Source: Pseudophaeomoniella oleicola
Lineage: Eukaryota; Ascomycota; Eurotiomycetes; Phaeomoniellales; Phaeomoniellaceae
Reading direction: 5' to 3'
Assembly (NCBI GenBank): GCA_003868215.1
Contig: QWDQ01000026.1
Coordinates: 186,001 to 250,000, forward strand
DNA: 64,000 nt
In this document: one piece after another, positions 12,323 through 24,033 of the stretch
How positions within the stretch are numbered: position 1 is the stretch's first letter
Layout of the letters: the number at the start of each line of letters is the position of its first letter
The notes under the pieces: model-generated
Databases searched by the model: none
The model's input: the letters and a program-made list of their open reading frames with translations, nothing else
What the model was told of the DNA's origin: nothing
Translations under genes and position numbers: made by a program

Positions 12323-12552
12323 AATTTGATATCAGCGTCATTAACAACGATCAAAATGCAATACATACTCGGACATCGTAAGGGTATACTGAAGAGATGG
12401 CGAACCCTCGCTGTCGCCAAAGACGACTATCTGGTCTGGGTCGACCGGGCTGCATTGGTTGTTGTTGGTTGTCTATAGAATCTGATATCAGCGTCATTGA
12501 CAACGATCAAAATGCAATACATACTCGGACATTGTAAGGGTATACTGAAGAG
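12244..12552. repeat. tandem duplication, two 153-base copies at a 156-base period
   Basis: Copy 1 covers 12244-12396 and copy 2 12400-12552. They align without gaps and differ at six positions, all transitions: T/C, T/C, A/G, T/C, A/G and C/T. Each copy carries the coding-like segment AVAKDDYLVWVDRAAL followed by a TAG stop. A short frame from 12356 to 12478 bridges the two copies. A further partial echo (cttacatactgaagag) follows copy 2 near 12555-12570. The purely transitional divergence fits cytosine deamination or RIP-type mutation, though six sites are few. Confidence 0.85.
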
Positions 12553-12723
12553 AACCTTACATACTGAAGAGAGACAGGAAAGAAGAAAAGGAAGCAGGAA
12601 ATTCTAATATGAAATGTGGGAATTTTCCTCATGCTTACGTACCTAGGTCATGCGTGCAGCAGAATTGGACAACGAGGGCACTCGACGTGCGCCCTCGTGG
12701 ACCTTAAAGTATTGCTGGCAAGG

Positions 12724-14750
12724 TTATCTGTGTCGAGGAACGAGGCCGCTGGTAGACGGACATTGCTTTCTGATAAAGAGCTGTTCGACATTGTGCCGTT
12801 TGCTATCGTCATTCTGGGGTAAGACACAGAGAGGAATGAAGGCGTGGTGATTGGCTTGAGATGCCACCCGATAGTGACTGCTCGATCCCGGGGTTTGAAA
12901 GCACTTTCGGTGTTCTTTGTATCGTCGTGCAAGAACTGACGTACGACCGATGTAATACTCGGCTAGGCGAGTTCCTTGGTCCTTGAAACCCCAGTAGAGT
13001 ATCATATAGATACCAGCCCTGTCGTCTTTGTCCGCGTTCCGCCTGCGATCGCGCAAGATGTCCCCTAGATCGAAATTTGGCTTATTCAAATCGGGCAGCA
13101 TACCCGCCTCTCGACAGCCCTGCCTCAGTGCCTTGACTATGGTCGGAATGATACCTTGTGAGATCCTCCGGCACAAGAGCTTCAGGCAGACTACCCTGTT
13201 TCTGGTGGAGTGCATCAAGGATGCCACTGAGAGCCTTTCCAAACTGGTCTGTGTTATCTGCCGGTGATACTTTGGAGATGGGCAGATCTTGGAATCTCGG
13301 AAGATCCCCTTCGACGCCACCCTCGTCCACCTTGACACTACCGATTTTCCGGATCTCTATCGGAATCCAGCTGCCACGATTTCCCAAAGGGCAGTCAAGT
13401 CGGACTGACAATACACTCGGAAGCTGTAGTACATCTCCAATGACACCCTTGTACCCCTGCGAGAGCTCCTTGAAGTATTTCTTGTCTGTGCCATCGTACG
13501 TCCAAGACTGGTTGGCAATGGCTGGCAGACCAACATATTGCTTTTGAAGGTCTGCTTGGGAAAGGGGTCCCGCGTGAGGAGTCCCCTTCCAAGCTTGGGT
13601 TGGCCATAAACCATTTAGCTCTTCGTGTTGGACGGCGTGATGAAATAGGATTAATTATATATTGGTTGAGGTTTTCTCTAGCTAGATAGTTGGTGTAGGA
13701 AGTCAGATTGTTGGATCGTTATAGTACTAGAATGGTGGAATTTGGTCGAGATAGTTATTTACCAAAGACTGGTTGCCAGCTCGATAGTTGACCAATACGG
13801 TTGTTCAGCAGGATGGCATTGGGATATTGGGAGTAAGCTTAATGTAGCGTAAGTGGGATGAAGTTTTGATGGTGCTGAATCGTTGTATTGAGTGAGGTCG
13901 GCTTGACCCAAATTTTCGTTATCCGAGGTGTTATGGACTGAAGTCGGGGTTTGGTTCTGGTTGACGTGAGGTTGGTTTTGTCCATCAGTAGTTGGCGTTA
14001 GGTTTTGGAAGAGGAGAGTGGTGTTCAATCGTTCTCTGGCCTTGTTGACGAGTGTTCATTCGGTTCCAGATTCCATATTTTCGGCGTGAACGTTCAGGAG
14101 GTGTCCCATCATATTCGTAACGGAATGGATAATGGTGTCATGGAGTTCCTTCAGTTCCTGGAATGCGGCAGCTTTCCCTTCGGGTGGAGAGTCGTAATGA
14201 AGAATGGTAGCCTTATGGGTCTGGACTCTCTGGATGAGATCGATTTTGGTTTCATGATGAATAGTTGTTGTCTGACATTCCCATGCGGCTGTCTGGACGG
14301 GGAACCTTGGACAGATCCGGTCGAGGATTGGTGACGGTGCGAGGGCGCCGCTGGACCTTGTCGGGGAGCTTGAGTCGGCGGCGAAGCAGGAGAGCGGACT
14401 GGGCCGGTAGATGCCTGTCGTCGATGGGACGGGGCCGTTGGAGGTGGAGGAGACATTGGAAGTGGTGGAAGCGACCCAGTAGACACCTGTCGGCCATGTG
14501 ACGGACCCGCTCGAGCTGATGGAGGCATAGGAGGAAGCGGAGCCAAATCAATCGATATATGTCGATGATGAGACGAGGGTGCTTGACCTTGTCGAAAAGC
14601 TTGAGGAGGCGGGGAGAGAGCAGGAGGGTGACCTGATCCTGTAGAGGACTGCGAGCGATGTGAAGGGCCCGCTGGACCTTGTGGTGGAGGATTACGCGGG
14701 TCTCCGGAACCAGACCCCGTAGTTGGGCGGCGACGACGTGGGTCTGACAT
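12724..14750 (-). pseudogene. decayed or mis-framed gene: Ser/Pro repeats, helical middle, C-terminal GIY-YIG nuclease domain
   Basis: A chain of coding-looking segments on the minus strand. From the ATG at 14750 comes a Pro/Ser repeat region with recurring PSHRxQxSTG units. Next, in another frame, is a helical segment (PEGKAAAFQELKELHDTIIH) with an in-frame TGA near 14027 before NKARERLNTTLLFQN. After several stops at about 13640-13760, which may instead be an intron, comes QYVGLPAIANQSWTYDG and LGNRGSWIPIEIRKIGSVKV. A frame change near 13160 has good coding on both sides (QGIIPTIVKALRQGCREAG). The last part contains GIYMILYW, EYYIGRTSVLARRYKEHR and NVEQLFIRKQ, a GIY-YIG-type signature. No reverse transcriptase or other transposon gene is visible. 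Alternative: an intact gene with sequencing errors and introns. Confidence 0.55.
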
Positions 14751-14777
14751 GATATGATTGAAGAAAGGGTAATTCAA

Positions 14778-17190
14778 GAATGCCAGTGGCTACTGGACAC
14801 CCGAGAAGAAGAAGAAGAAGAAGAAGAAGAAGTTATGACAGGATGCGCAGTGAACTGGGCACCCACAGAAAGGATGAAGAAATGTATGATGAGGTAAAGA
14901 AGGATGTCAGCGGTTGCTGAACACCCGCGAAAGAGAAGAAATGAACGCCAGGATGATCTCGAATGCTTGAGGTAATTGTCTTGAAGATTTGAGAGTTTCA
15001 AACTGGAGGAAGGAAGCTGCACGAGACTGGAAGAGAAGATGTAGTTGGGAAGAGAGAAAACGAAGTATTTATGTGTGGGAACAGGACGACAGCCAGCGTT
15101 TGTAGCATTTGTAGAAGTGAATGTAAGAGTGTTTGAGACCTACAATAGGGTTGCACAATGAAGGAAAAGACGTGAATGTGGGCTGCGTAGTCACCAGGAT
15201 GGAAGGCTTCACCAGCTCGGTGAATACAACAAACAGCAATGAGCATGACCTATACTGGATATGGCCATCATCGAATGGTACGAAACGGTTGTTCATTGTG
15301 CATACGTAGACTGCGCTGTTACAATGATATGAAGAGTCTTACCTATTCACAAGTTATGGCAACCAATCTGACTTGAATGTATGACTCTTAAGAGGTCTCA
15401 CTTACAATAGTTTGGTCATTCCCCCGGTGTATTAAATGAAACGCGCATGCAGTCCTTTGAGCTTCTGTACAGGTATTTGCTTGTGTTGATGGCACTGCTC
15501 GTATGTCAACCGCATCTTGGCGGACTTCCATGCCACTTCGTACAAACGCGATACAAACACGTAAGTCATCAATATGGTGCACTGGATGTCTTCGCATCTC
15601 CAACATTTCACTGATTCCAATGAGCATTTGAGACCTGAGACATAACAGTGCCACCTCTATGCGCAGGACATCTGCGGCTCTCTGTGGGTTTGACTAGGTT
15701 CGCTGTTCTGTGACATGTATATCATGCCTTTTCAAGGCTGTGAGTAAAATCAGCCCGCCAACGGGAGCAGGCTTGGTCTTTCCGGTGCACTCTGTGATAC
15801 CCTCATAACAGACAGCCTTGCTCATACAAGAGTGCATTGATAGGATCTGGCCGAGGAGTCTTCATTCATCTCCCTCTTTCTAAAGGTCAGTACTTTTCAT
15901 CAGACAGTACCGTACTACCGTGGAATAGGTAGAGGTGCAATAGTAAGTATATTTTCTGGGCAATCATGATGTTCAGAGACTATCAACAAGATAGCTGCGC
16001 TGTCTGTAGCTCGGATGCCTCGGTAGAAGAATTCTCTCTGTGTCCCAATGCATTATAGGTATGACCTCATGGGTGGTTAGTTGATAGATCTTGAATGCGA
16101 TCTTCATCCTTTGCAAACCTCACTGACTTTCGTATCTGCATCGATGTGATGGCTCCGGAATGCAGTACACATCTGGATGACTACAAAATATAGCTATGAT
16201 AACTGTCGTTCCAATTCGCTGATATGTGGGGACGCAACCCCTTTTATGATTCCGACTCTCTGCCCGATCTCTGCACCGTCTGCACCTTCCCCCAAGGTAT
16301 TGCGGCGTCATACTGAGGTATCTAGACAAAAGCGAACTGCCCTGCATTAAAGTTGAGGCATCGGTCGGACTGAGACTATACCAAAATTGAGAGGCTTGGA
16401 GAATGTTGGTCACCCAGGTACAGATATAATTCGGCAATCGGCCAGAGTGCCGTGTTCGAGGCATCTCAGCATCAAGGATGCATACTCTGCCATGAAGACA
16501 AATCCAATCTTGATGTTGTGGACTTACCTCAGGATCCATGTCGCTCCATGATAGATAGTTGCGGGTTGCCAAGACCGAACCCCTTGACCAAAAATACCAC
16601 CCGAAGACTCGGCTCCTTGCTTGGACTTCCCTGACTGCTCCTATCGCTCATGTTGCGTGAGGTCAGGACACCCGTAGTACACGTATTCATGCTTTGTATA
16701 ATTGGCCCGCTCTCCGGTACACAACTCTATGCTTTCCATGTAGTCCGTCGAACTCACTCTGCAGTGAACATCGAGCTGAACGCTGCAAATAGGGTTGTCC
16801 TTTCCATGTCACCAGTATCCTAACACATAAGGTAGATCATCTGTACTTAGCCTTACCATTGAAGATTACTAAGTACTCGGAAATGTCCCCGTATAATTTG
16901 TGGGGAGGATCAAAACAAAGGGAGGAGGTCCGAAGTACCCCGGGACAGACCATGAGAAATTCGATAACAAATGCAAAAAAATAGCTACACACCTACAGGT
17001 TTCATAGACCGATGCACTAGACGAAGGAGCGTTTTTCCTGCTAGTACCGGGATAGAGGGTGCAAAATTCGACCCCCAAAAAAAACTGGTAGCTTCTCTTT
17101 GATTGAGCGTGTCATCCTTAGTGCAGGGGCCATGCTAGACGCAAATATTAGCACAAACAGTTCCCAGCCAATGGAAAAGTGGACCCAAAC
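14778..17190. other. gene-poor stretch with a GAA microsatellite
   Basis: A GAA trinucleotide run of about 28 bases lies at 14805-14832. Open frames of 60-150 codons on the minus strand (15388-15654, 16120-16572) are rich in Cys, Arg and His and look like chance frames. No domain, splice-consistent chain or RNA gene could be supported. Confidence 0.4.
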
Positions 17191-17797
17191 CTAATCTTCT
17201 CTGTATCGTTTCAAATTGACCAAATGCCCGAAGGCGAAGAGGTTGCAAAGCTGTTGGGTGATATAGTTCGATTTACGGGGTTTTCGAAATCGTGCGGGAA
17301 CCGGGGCGTTTCGGGTGTGCAGAAGTTTGCAGGATGTCCCGCAGGATAGTCTCCATGTGGGGAACAGGTTGGGACAGGTTGGGATCTTCGTGTGTTGAGG
17401 AATTGGGATATGTAGGACTTGGTTGAACATCCTGATATCGACGGAAGCATGTTCGGAAATACAGCCGGTAATATATTGCGGTATCTGGTGTTGTCGGTAT
17501 CTTGCACTCCGGTATGCCAAATAAGGTGTTGGCAGGAGGGCGCTGGGAAGTACAGATGACTGGGAGGGCACCGAGAGGTAAATTTGGAGGGGAGGAGAGG
17601 GGGGAAAAGAAAATGTGGGTTTTGGCTCTACTTACATGTAGCCCTAATGAAGAATAGGTGGGATAAAGGATGCCTTCTACTATCTCCTGGCTGTAGTTGA
17701 GTCCTTGGTAGGTATCGCACACATGGTTGATGGTAGAGAGCAGCGACTTGTAGGGTAGATGTGAGATGGCCTCCGATGTCATTGATGGATTCATCAT
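17191..17797 (-). CDS. hypothetical two-exon protein, about 176 residues
   Basis: Exons 17636-17797 and 17191-17559 join in phase zero across a 76-base intron (GTAAGT donor, CCCAG acceptor). The first exon gives SLLSTINHVCDTYQGLNYSQ. The second gives a compact, ordered-looking region with QHQIPQYITGCISEHASVDI, LPIP-like LHIPIPQHTKIP, TCPNLFPTWRLSCGTSCKLL and then the basic stretch VPARFRKPRKSNYITQQL, ending in KRYRED. There are several Cys and no signal peptide. I do not recognise the family. The splice consistency, and the way the second exon stays protein-like to its stop, are the reasons for calling it. Confidence 0.5.
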
Positions 17798-18056
17798 CTA
17801 TTCATTTCGAACATTGGTATTCTGCATGTAGGAAATGATTGTTTGAATCGAGGTAGATGAGGCTATTGTATGTAGGATGAAACAAGAAGATGATGGTTGT
17901 CCCAGGAGGACATTGCCATCACGGTAGTCTGAGGAGGAGAAACCGAACAAAAACAAAGAAGATGAGCATGAGAAGGAATCGACTTCTAGGGGACAGGTCA
18001 TATGGAATAATCCTTTTCATCAAAGGTGCCATCAACCCATCTTAGACCTTCAGCTC

Positions 18057-18489
18057 CTATGTCCATGCTGCAGGGACAGGTACATCAATTCCGCCCCATG
18101 CCCTCCGTCCGTAAATTCCTTGCTCAACCTGAATGTCCTCTTCGACCACCCAAGTAGTAGTCTCGATGATCCATGCGGTATCCGGCCGATGCCATCTGAG
18201 ATGCGAAGGTTGATATAGGTTGTGAGTGGTCAGTGCCGGGGTTATGGGAGAACGCCGGCGACGACAGAACAGTCCTCTTTGATGAACACATGCATGTGCA
18301 ATGCTCAAGAGATTTCTGAGACCAATCAGTACAAGTCACGCCCACACGCTCTGCACTTTCTCTTCCCAGCTGCATAAGGCATATCTGCTTCGACAACGAC
18401 CATGACATCCGCGTCATATTTTCTCTCCCAACCCGACAAGAGGAATCTGCGTGATTTTCGAAGTGTGAGATTGACAGAGAGAAATTCAT
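18057..18489 (-). CDS. possible exon of an unknown gene
   Basis: The last 45 codons of a minus-strand frame ending at 18057 look coding (RWHRPDTAWIIETTTWVVEE, then YGRRAWGGIDVPVPAAWT). Upstream, an overlapping frame contains YDADVMVVVEADMPYAAGKR (about 18340-18420). A gene with an intron between them is plausible, but no junction fitted well. No family is recognised and the start is undetermined, so only a weak call is made. Confidence 0.22.
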
Positions 18490-18685
18490 GGTGGATAATG
18501 ATGAGACGCGAAGGGACTACAATATCACACAAACAAGAGCTGCCTGGCATTATGCACCAGGCAAGACGGGAAAGCAGGGACATGATTACTATCGCAAGTG
18601 CATGTTGAACGGGATTTGTGATGGGCATCAATTCGTAAGGATTCCTGATTTCCAGGCCTAACAATATGAGAGACTGTGCTCATGA

Positions 18686-19440
18686 TCAGAATTGGTCTGC
18701 GGTCAAGTCAGTATGTGGCTTCAAATGATCAGATCTGGACATACCAAGTGTCATACTCATACTAACGTCGGTGCTCTCGACCATCCTTGTAAACTCCTCA
18801 AAACTGATCTTACCATCGCCATCCAGATCTGCCTCCATAATCGTCTTGTCCACAATTTGTTGCAACTGCATATCCTTGAGGTTGCTTCCGACCATCATCT
18901 TGAGTACGATGAACAACTCGCCGTTGGAGATGTACCCATCGCGGTCGATGTCGTAGACTTTGAACGCAAAGCGTAGCTTCTCTTCTTTGTTTCCCTTCGA
19001 TGAAAAGGCAGACAGCCCAGATACGAACTCCTGGAAATCAACATCGCCGCCACCATCTTCGTCGAAAATAGCTATCATCCTGGACAGGTCAGATGGCTCC
19101 CAGCATGGTCGATTGGACTAACCTGGTTGCGAGTGGGTTTGATGAAACCTGGGGTAACGAAAGGAACTCGTCTCTCTCGATTGTGCCTGAATTATCCTGG
19201 CGACGTGTTAGAATGGGTTCGCGCAAGATGTGACAAACGCACCTTATCCAGCTTCATGAACCTTTTCCGTAACCTGTCCACTTCATCTCTATCGACTGAT
19301 TCACCGCGTCAGCTGTTGAAAGTTGATCCCAAGAATCGCAGCATACAGTTGGATCCCGAGACGATGTTGTCGATAACCTGCGAGCCTCCTCCTTGTCTCC
19401 GTCTGGCATCATAGAGCGCCGCGTTGTTCGGTTCCGCCAT
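18686..19440 (-). CDS. CNB1: calcineurin regulatory subunit B
   Basis: Calcium-binding regulatory subunit of the protein phosphatase calcineurin, acting with the catalytic A subunit in Ca/stress signalling. Five exons are inferred: 19347-19440, 19243-19295, 19123-19196, 18745-19079 and 18686-18696, giving 188 residues. The core is canonical: [20 protein letters not shown], and four EF-hand loops at [37 protein letters not shown] and [13 protein letters not shown], with the tail [13 protein letters not shown]. The 11-base last exon supplies the final residues. The N-terminus begins [16 protein letters not shown] rather than the usual MGN, so no myristoylation glycine is visible in this model. 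A short upstream exon cannot be excluded. Divergent from EPL1. Confidence 0.93.
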
Positions 19441-20282
19441 GATGTTGGCGCTGGTCCTATAAGAGCTGACGAGTGACGGTAGCAGCAAGCTATCAAGTCT
19501 TGAAATTTTGTTACTGGCGTCGGTTGCTGATATCCAGATCAACAGACCGGAAAATGTAGTGCGTAGACGATTCGAAAAGCTGTAAACAATTGAACATGAG
19601 CAAGTAGATCACTGTTTCAACCTCAGGTATCAAGCTTGATTCAGGGTCTGCGGTGAACTACGTAGGGTGGTTCAGATTGACTATGATTGGCTGCTGAGGA
19701 AAGGGCTACCCTGATACCAAAGTAGGCAAGTGATTGATCATGCTCTTCACTAAAAGGTTGTGCAAAGGGTTGTGCAAGGGTTATGCAATAGGGGCAATTC
19801 ATGCTGAAATGATACACGACTTAACTATAAGCTTCGCTAATCTACGTCAATCCGCTTAGAGATAGACCAAGTCATGCCTATTGTTGTGACTTGGCGTTAT
19901 GTTATCATTGTTGCTACCTTATCATTCCAAGGAAATGGGAAAATCAATACAGTAAGATTACGATATCTCTAACGTAACAGGCACAGGGACCTACCATATC
20001 TTGATCTAAGTTATCCACTTACCAACCATTACGATACGGTGAATTCCTTACCGTGTTTGCACTCAGTAATCATCATCCCCCAACATTGTTTGAGCAGACT
20101 GCAACTCGCAACGTCGCCTCATCGTATCACGAAAAGAAATCCATCAAAATCTCAACACCACCACACCCTTTCATCAAATAATCATCATCATCATCAAGTT
20201 GATGAATTTTACTTTCGTTTGATACCCAGATTGTACACTGTTACCATAATAATTTTGCCCAAGTTGGAGGTGATTCACTCTC
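19441..20282. promoter_or_regulatory. shared divergent promoter region of CNB1 and EPL1
   Basis: The 842 bases between two divergent start codons must hold both promoters and leaders. I could not assign a TATA box or factor sites with confidence. A CA/ATC-rich stretch at about 20050-20200 (catcatcatca) is probably EPL1 leader. Confidence 0.4.
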
Positions 20283-22151
20283 ATGTCGGCCCGCGTGGCC
20301 TCACAGAGGCATACACGTCCCAAAAAGCTCACTTACAAGCAAAATGTGCCCATCTTTCGAGAGAATGAGATTGATCTCGTTGAATATGACACAAGACAAA
20401 CTACAAATGTCGAGACTGGCGTTGAGGCTGCCGAGCAAAATGTATGCGAAAAATTTTCACCTACCTTGAAGCTGTGCACTATGCCTGATTAGGCAGTCGT
20501 GATGCCAAGCCTTCGATACGATTGATACTGACCTTTTCTCAACAGGAATTTCACTTGGTAGCAGCTATAAACGCTTCCCTGCCTGGTGCGGGTGGTGACA
20601 ACGGCAAGGAAGCATACATTCCAACTCCTCCTACGGTCGATAGTTCAATTCCATACGATGCTCTTTATCCTAAAAAGTTCCAACAGCCGGCGACCTATAT
20701 CCGGTCGTCGGCGACGGTTGAGGATTGTATTGGAACCCAATATTGTATGGATGAGGAGGATGAGGTTGCACTGGCGAAGATCAATTCCAGAGTAAAGGAA
20801 GGAGAAACGCCTTGCTCTGAGCTCCAATTTGAGGAGGTCATGGACTTTTTCGAAGAGACTGCTCACAACAAGCAGCCGTTCGCATCGGTCGATAATACTC
20901 CCGTCTTATCCTTGCAGGAAATCGAGGAACAATTTGACGATACGGTGGATGTTAGCGTCAGAAGATGGACCAAATTCATCTATGAGCATTGGAGAGCTCG
21001 ACGCACGGCAAACGGCAATCATTCCGTACAGCCATCCCTAAAGGTAATGTGACGTCCATGATCAATTTGGACTGTTGTTGACTTGATTCCAGTTTGAGAC
21101 GAGTCCCGAAGTCGACGATGCCGATCCATATGTATGCTTCCGTAGAAGAGAAGTGCGACAAATCCGCAAAACTCGTGGCCGTGATGCTCAAAGTGCAGAA
21201 AAACTCCGCAAATTGCGCAAGGAGCTCGAAGACGCTCGTATGCTTGTGGCGATGGTGAAACAGCGAGAGCTGGCCCGCAAGGAAATGATCAATCTTGAAC
21301 GACAATTGTTCAAGCAACGAAGTGAAGTCAAAGAGATCAAGCGGAAATTGGGTATCAAAGGTGACGATGACGATCTCATCAACCAAAAGGTATGTCGACG
21401 ATCTTTGCAGATTGAGGTCGGTACTGACAATTGGCAGCCCAAGAAAAAGATCGAGCTCACACCAGCTCAGCAAATCACCGCACCTCAATTGCGCTTCCCA
21501 ATACCCAGGACTGGGCCCAACGACGACCTCCGGATGCTCGAGGATGTGCAAGCAGACAAAGAAAAAGCGATTGCGAGAGAAATCCAACAGAATGTGGAAA
21601 AGCACATCAAATGGAACGAGGGTTTCGTCGACAAGACGAGAGCTCCACTTACACCTGTGTCCGAAAAGGGCTTTGGTTCAGAATCCAACTTCAGACAAGC
21701 TATGCCAGCAACTGAATACTTACCCACCCCTCCAGCATCCATTTCCGAAGAGGCAAACGATGCCGATTCTCCTAATCAGAAACCTCCGGTTGAAGAACCT
21801 CCCAACCCATTCCGATATGCAACCCCCCCATCAGATGATCTGAGTCAGATAATGCCGTCCTTCAGGAGACGAGTCGGTAGAGGGGGAAGGTTGATGTTCG
21901 ATCGGAGGATGCCTTCTCGACCGACGGACCAGGCTCCAGATGACAGTATTTCTGATCGATATAAATATGATTCGGACGATGAAGATGTCGAAGAAATCAT
22001 CGAGATCGATCCGCATGACATACAAATCATGTCACATAAAGCCTATCTTTACGCAAGATCGGCGATTCCACCAGATCAAGCTCGACGGCATATTGAAGCC
22101 GCACAACATGCAGTATCTGAAGGTACTCATGTTGCTCAGCCGACTACTTGA
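20283..22151 (+). CDS. EPL1: enhancer of polycomb-like protein, NuA4 subunit
   Basis: Scaffold subunit of the NuA4 histone H4/H2A acetyltransferase (and piccolo NuA4), binding Esa1, in the nucleus. Four exons, 20283-20441, 20546-21043, 21093-21389 and 21438-22151, give 555 residues. The EPcA-type N-terminal region spans roughly residues 1-160 (ARVASQRHTRPKKLTYKQ, then IPTPPTVDSS and ATVEDCIGTQYCMDEEDEVA). The region PYVCFRRREVRQIRKTRGRD follows at about residue 228. It is followed by a long charged coiled coil (RKLRKELEDARMLVAMVKQR) and a Pro/Asp-rich tail. All intron phases are zero. Length is in the range of other fungal EPL1 proteins. Confidence 0.95.
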
Positions 22152-22467
22152 CGATGACCCTTCTCTTCTCCACTTTGTTTTAAAGCGACCTTTTTTGATT
22201 TTCAAAGTTGCAGCGTTTAGCGGCCGTTTGGCAATACAATTGTATGATATGACGTAGTGGGCTGGACGTGGATCTGGCGAGGACGGACCTTGACCAGAGT
22301 TCCTGTACATAGCTGTCCGAACATATTCTGTCCATAGTTAGAAATGATACCCCGGATTGGATTGGCAAAGGATAAAATTTCATACCCTCATGTGAAGCCA
22401 ACGTGGCCGTGCTGGTGTGGCCGTGCTGATGCCGGCGAACATCGTTCGAGTGCCAGAATATTGCCGT

Positions 22468-24033
22468 TCATTCGGTTCTGGCAAGTTTTCGAGGCTTCTC
22501 AGCGTTGCCATTCTGTTCTCCAGCTTGCTTGCGTTTCTGCCCTTGATCTGCTAGCTCGTTGTTCCTCGACTTGATCCATTGTTCCATAACCTCTCGCGCA
22601 TGATGAAGGATTTCTTTCTCCCCAATTCTGACTTGTAGAGACATCTTAGCACGTTTCCTGGTAATCTCACCATCGTTCTCGGCTGTCGAATTGGCCAGTA
22701 TCTTGCGATCTTCTTCAAGCGACGTTGCATATTCTCCGATCCTGTTTATCATCAGAGTATGAAGGAATGACACCTCGGCCACATATAAACCATCGATCCG
22801 CACATCATCAGAGCTTGACTCCTCCAATTTCCGAGACTCCTTGCAGAGAGATTTGATTATCATTAGAAGCTCAGTTGGTATGAGATCTTTGATTTTTGTG
22901 GAGGTTGAACGTTCGAGTGCGTAACCGTCGTCGAGAGCGCCAATCTCCTCAATGGGCGACAACTGACCCAGTCAGTCATTCGCATGTTTGAAAACTGAAA
23001 CCATACTTACCGCCTTTTGTATGACTTTCCTGGTCAGTCCTTGACTCATGGCAACATCCGTTATCAATTCCAAAGATACTTCTGCGATATCAAATTGGCG
23101 ATATGAGTCGGCAACGTATCCGTATCTTCTTAAGAGGTCAGACCGTGGTAGCTCCCCATAGGTGTTGAAGATCTGTTCCCCGGCATATATCGCTTTGATT
23201 GCTTTCATAGTGAAGAGGTCGTCTTCTTGCGCAAGGTGTGCCTAAACCTTGATCAGCGGCAATATAGGAAGCGTTGGATCCGTGGACTCACATTGTGCTT
23301 TTCGGCATCTGCATTGAGCAGATCTGCAAAGGGCACCATTCCTTTGGCTGGATTCTCTTCATCATCAGTCACGAGGCTTTCATCGTCACGGCCCTCTTCA
23401 TCTTTTTCAATATCGAATGCATAAGCCATAACACAGGATCCCGCAATGTGTGCTCTTCGAATGACCTCGTTCTCGAGTTTCTTCTTGTCTAAAGGAAACA
23501 GATCGAGGTGCGCCTGAATGATAGGTAGTAGTTCTGATATAAATGCCGCCTCGGCGTTCTTCTTCCCGATCTTTTGTACGACAGCACTTGCTTGGAGTTC
23601 GGCAAGTTCATCTTTTGACCAGAACATCAATGTGTCGAATTTCTCGGGCAGTAGTCGAAGATAGAGTGCCCATTTCGAGTTTTCACCTTGTAGAGTTTCG
23701 TAGATCAGAGTGAGAATCAGAGACATCCATGGATCAAGGCTTTCAAGTTCCTTTCCGATATGTTGCCTCAAGCTGGACGTCTGACAGTCCAGCACAAGGT
23801 GCCGAGGGATGCGGAATAGATCTTCGCCTTCTGCAATGTCGTTGACGGCAACTGGATCTCCTTTCAGTGAAATGCGCCATGTATGGCATAGCTGCAAACG
23901 CACCTAATCCTCTTCCTGCATCATGAATATCTTTCAACTGGACTTTGGCGCTGACGGTGGTGCCGTCGTGATCGCTGAACCATTTCAAGAAATCGCGCAC
24001 CACGGGAGCGTCATCGCCCTCCTCTCGTTGCAT
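22468..24033 (-). CDS. RKM4: SET-domain protein lysine methyltransferase, Rkm4/SETD6-like
   Basis: S-adenosylmethionine-dependent lysine methyltransferase. Family members modify ribosomal protein eL42 (yeast Rkm4). Four exons, 23904-24033, 23292-23860, 23011-23241 and 22468-22962, give 474 residues. The split SET fold is visible: DAGRGLG near residue 40, EDLFRIPRHLVL, DPWMSLILTLIYE, then VPFADLLNADAEKHN with the catalytic-region Asn, and AGEQIFNTYGELPRSDLLRR followed by YGYVADSYRQFD. The C-terminal part (165 codons) is helical like a Rubisco-LSMT substrate-binding domain and ends in a Lys/Arg-rich stretch. Substrate assignment is inferred from family resemblance. Confidence 0.85.

Noticed and set aside
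16120-16572. 150-codon minus-strand frame
   Set aside because: Rich in Cys, Arg, His and Trp as expected for random frames; no motif and no conserved pattern recognised.
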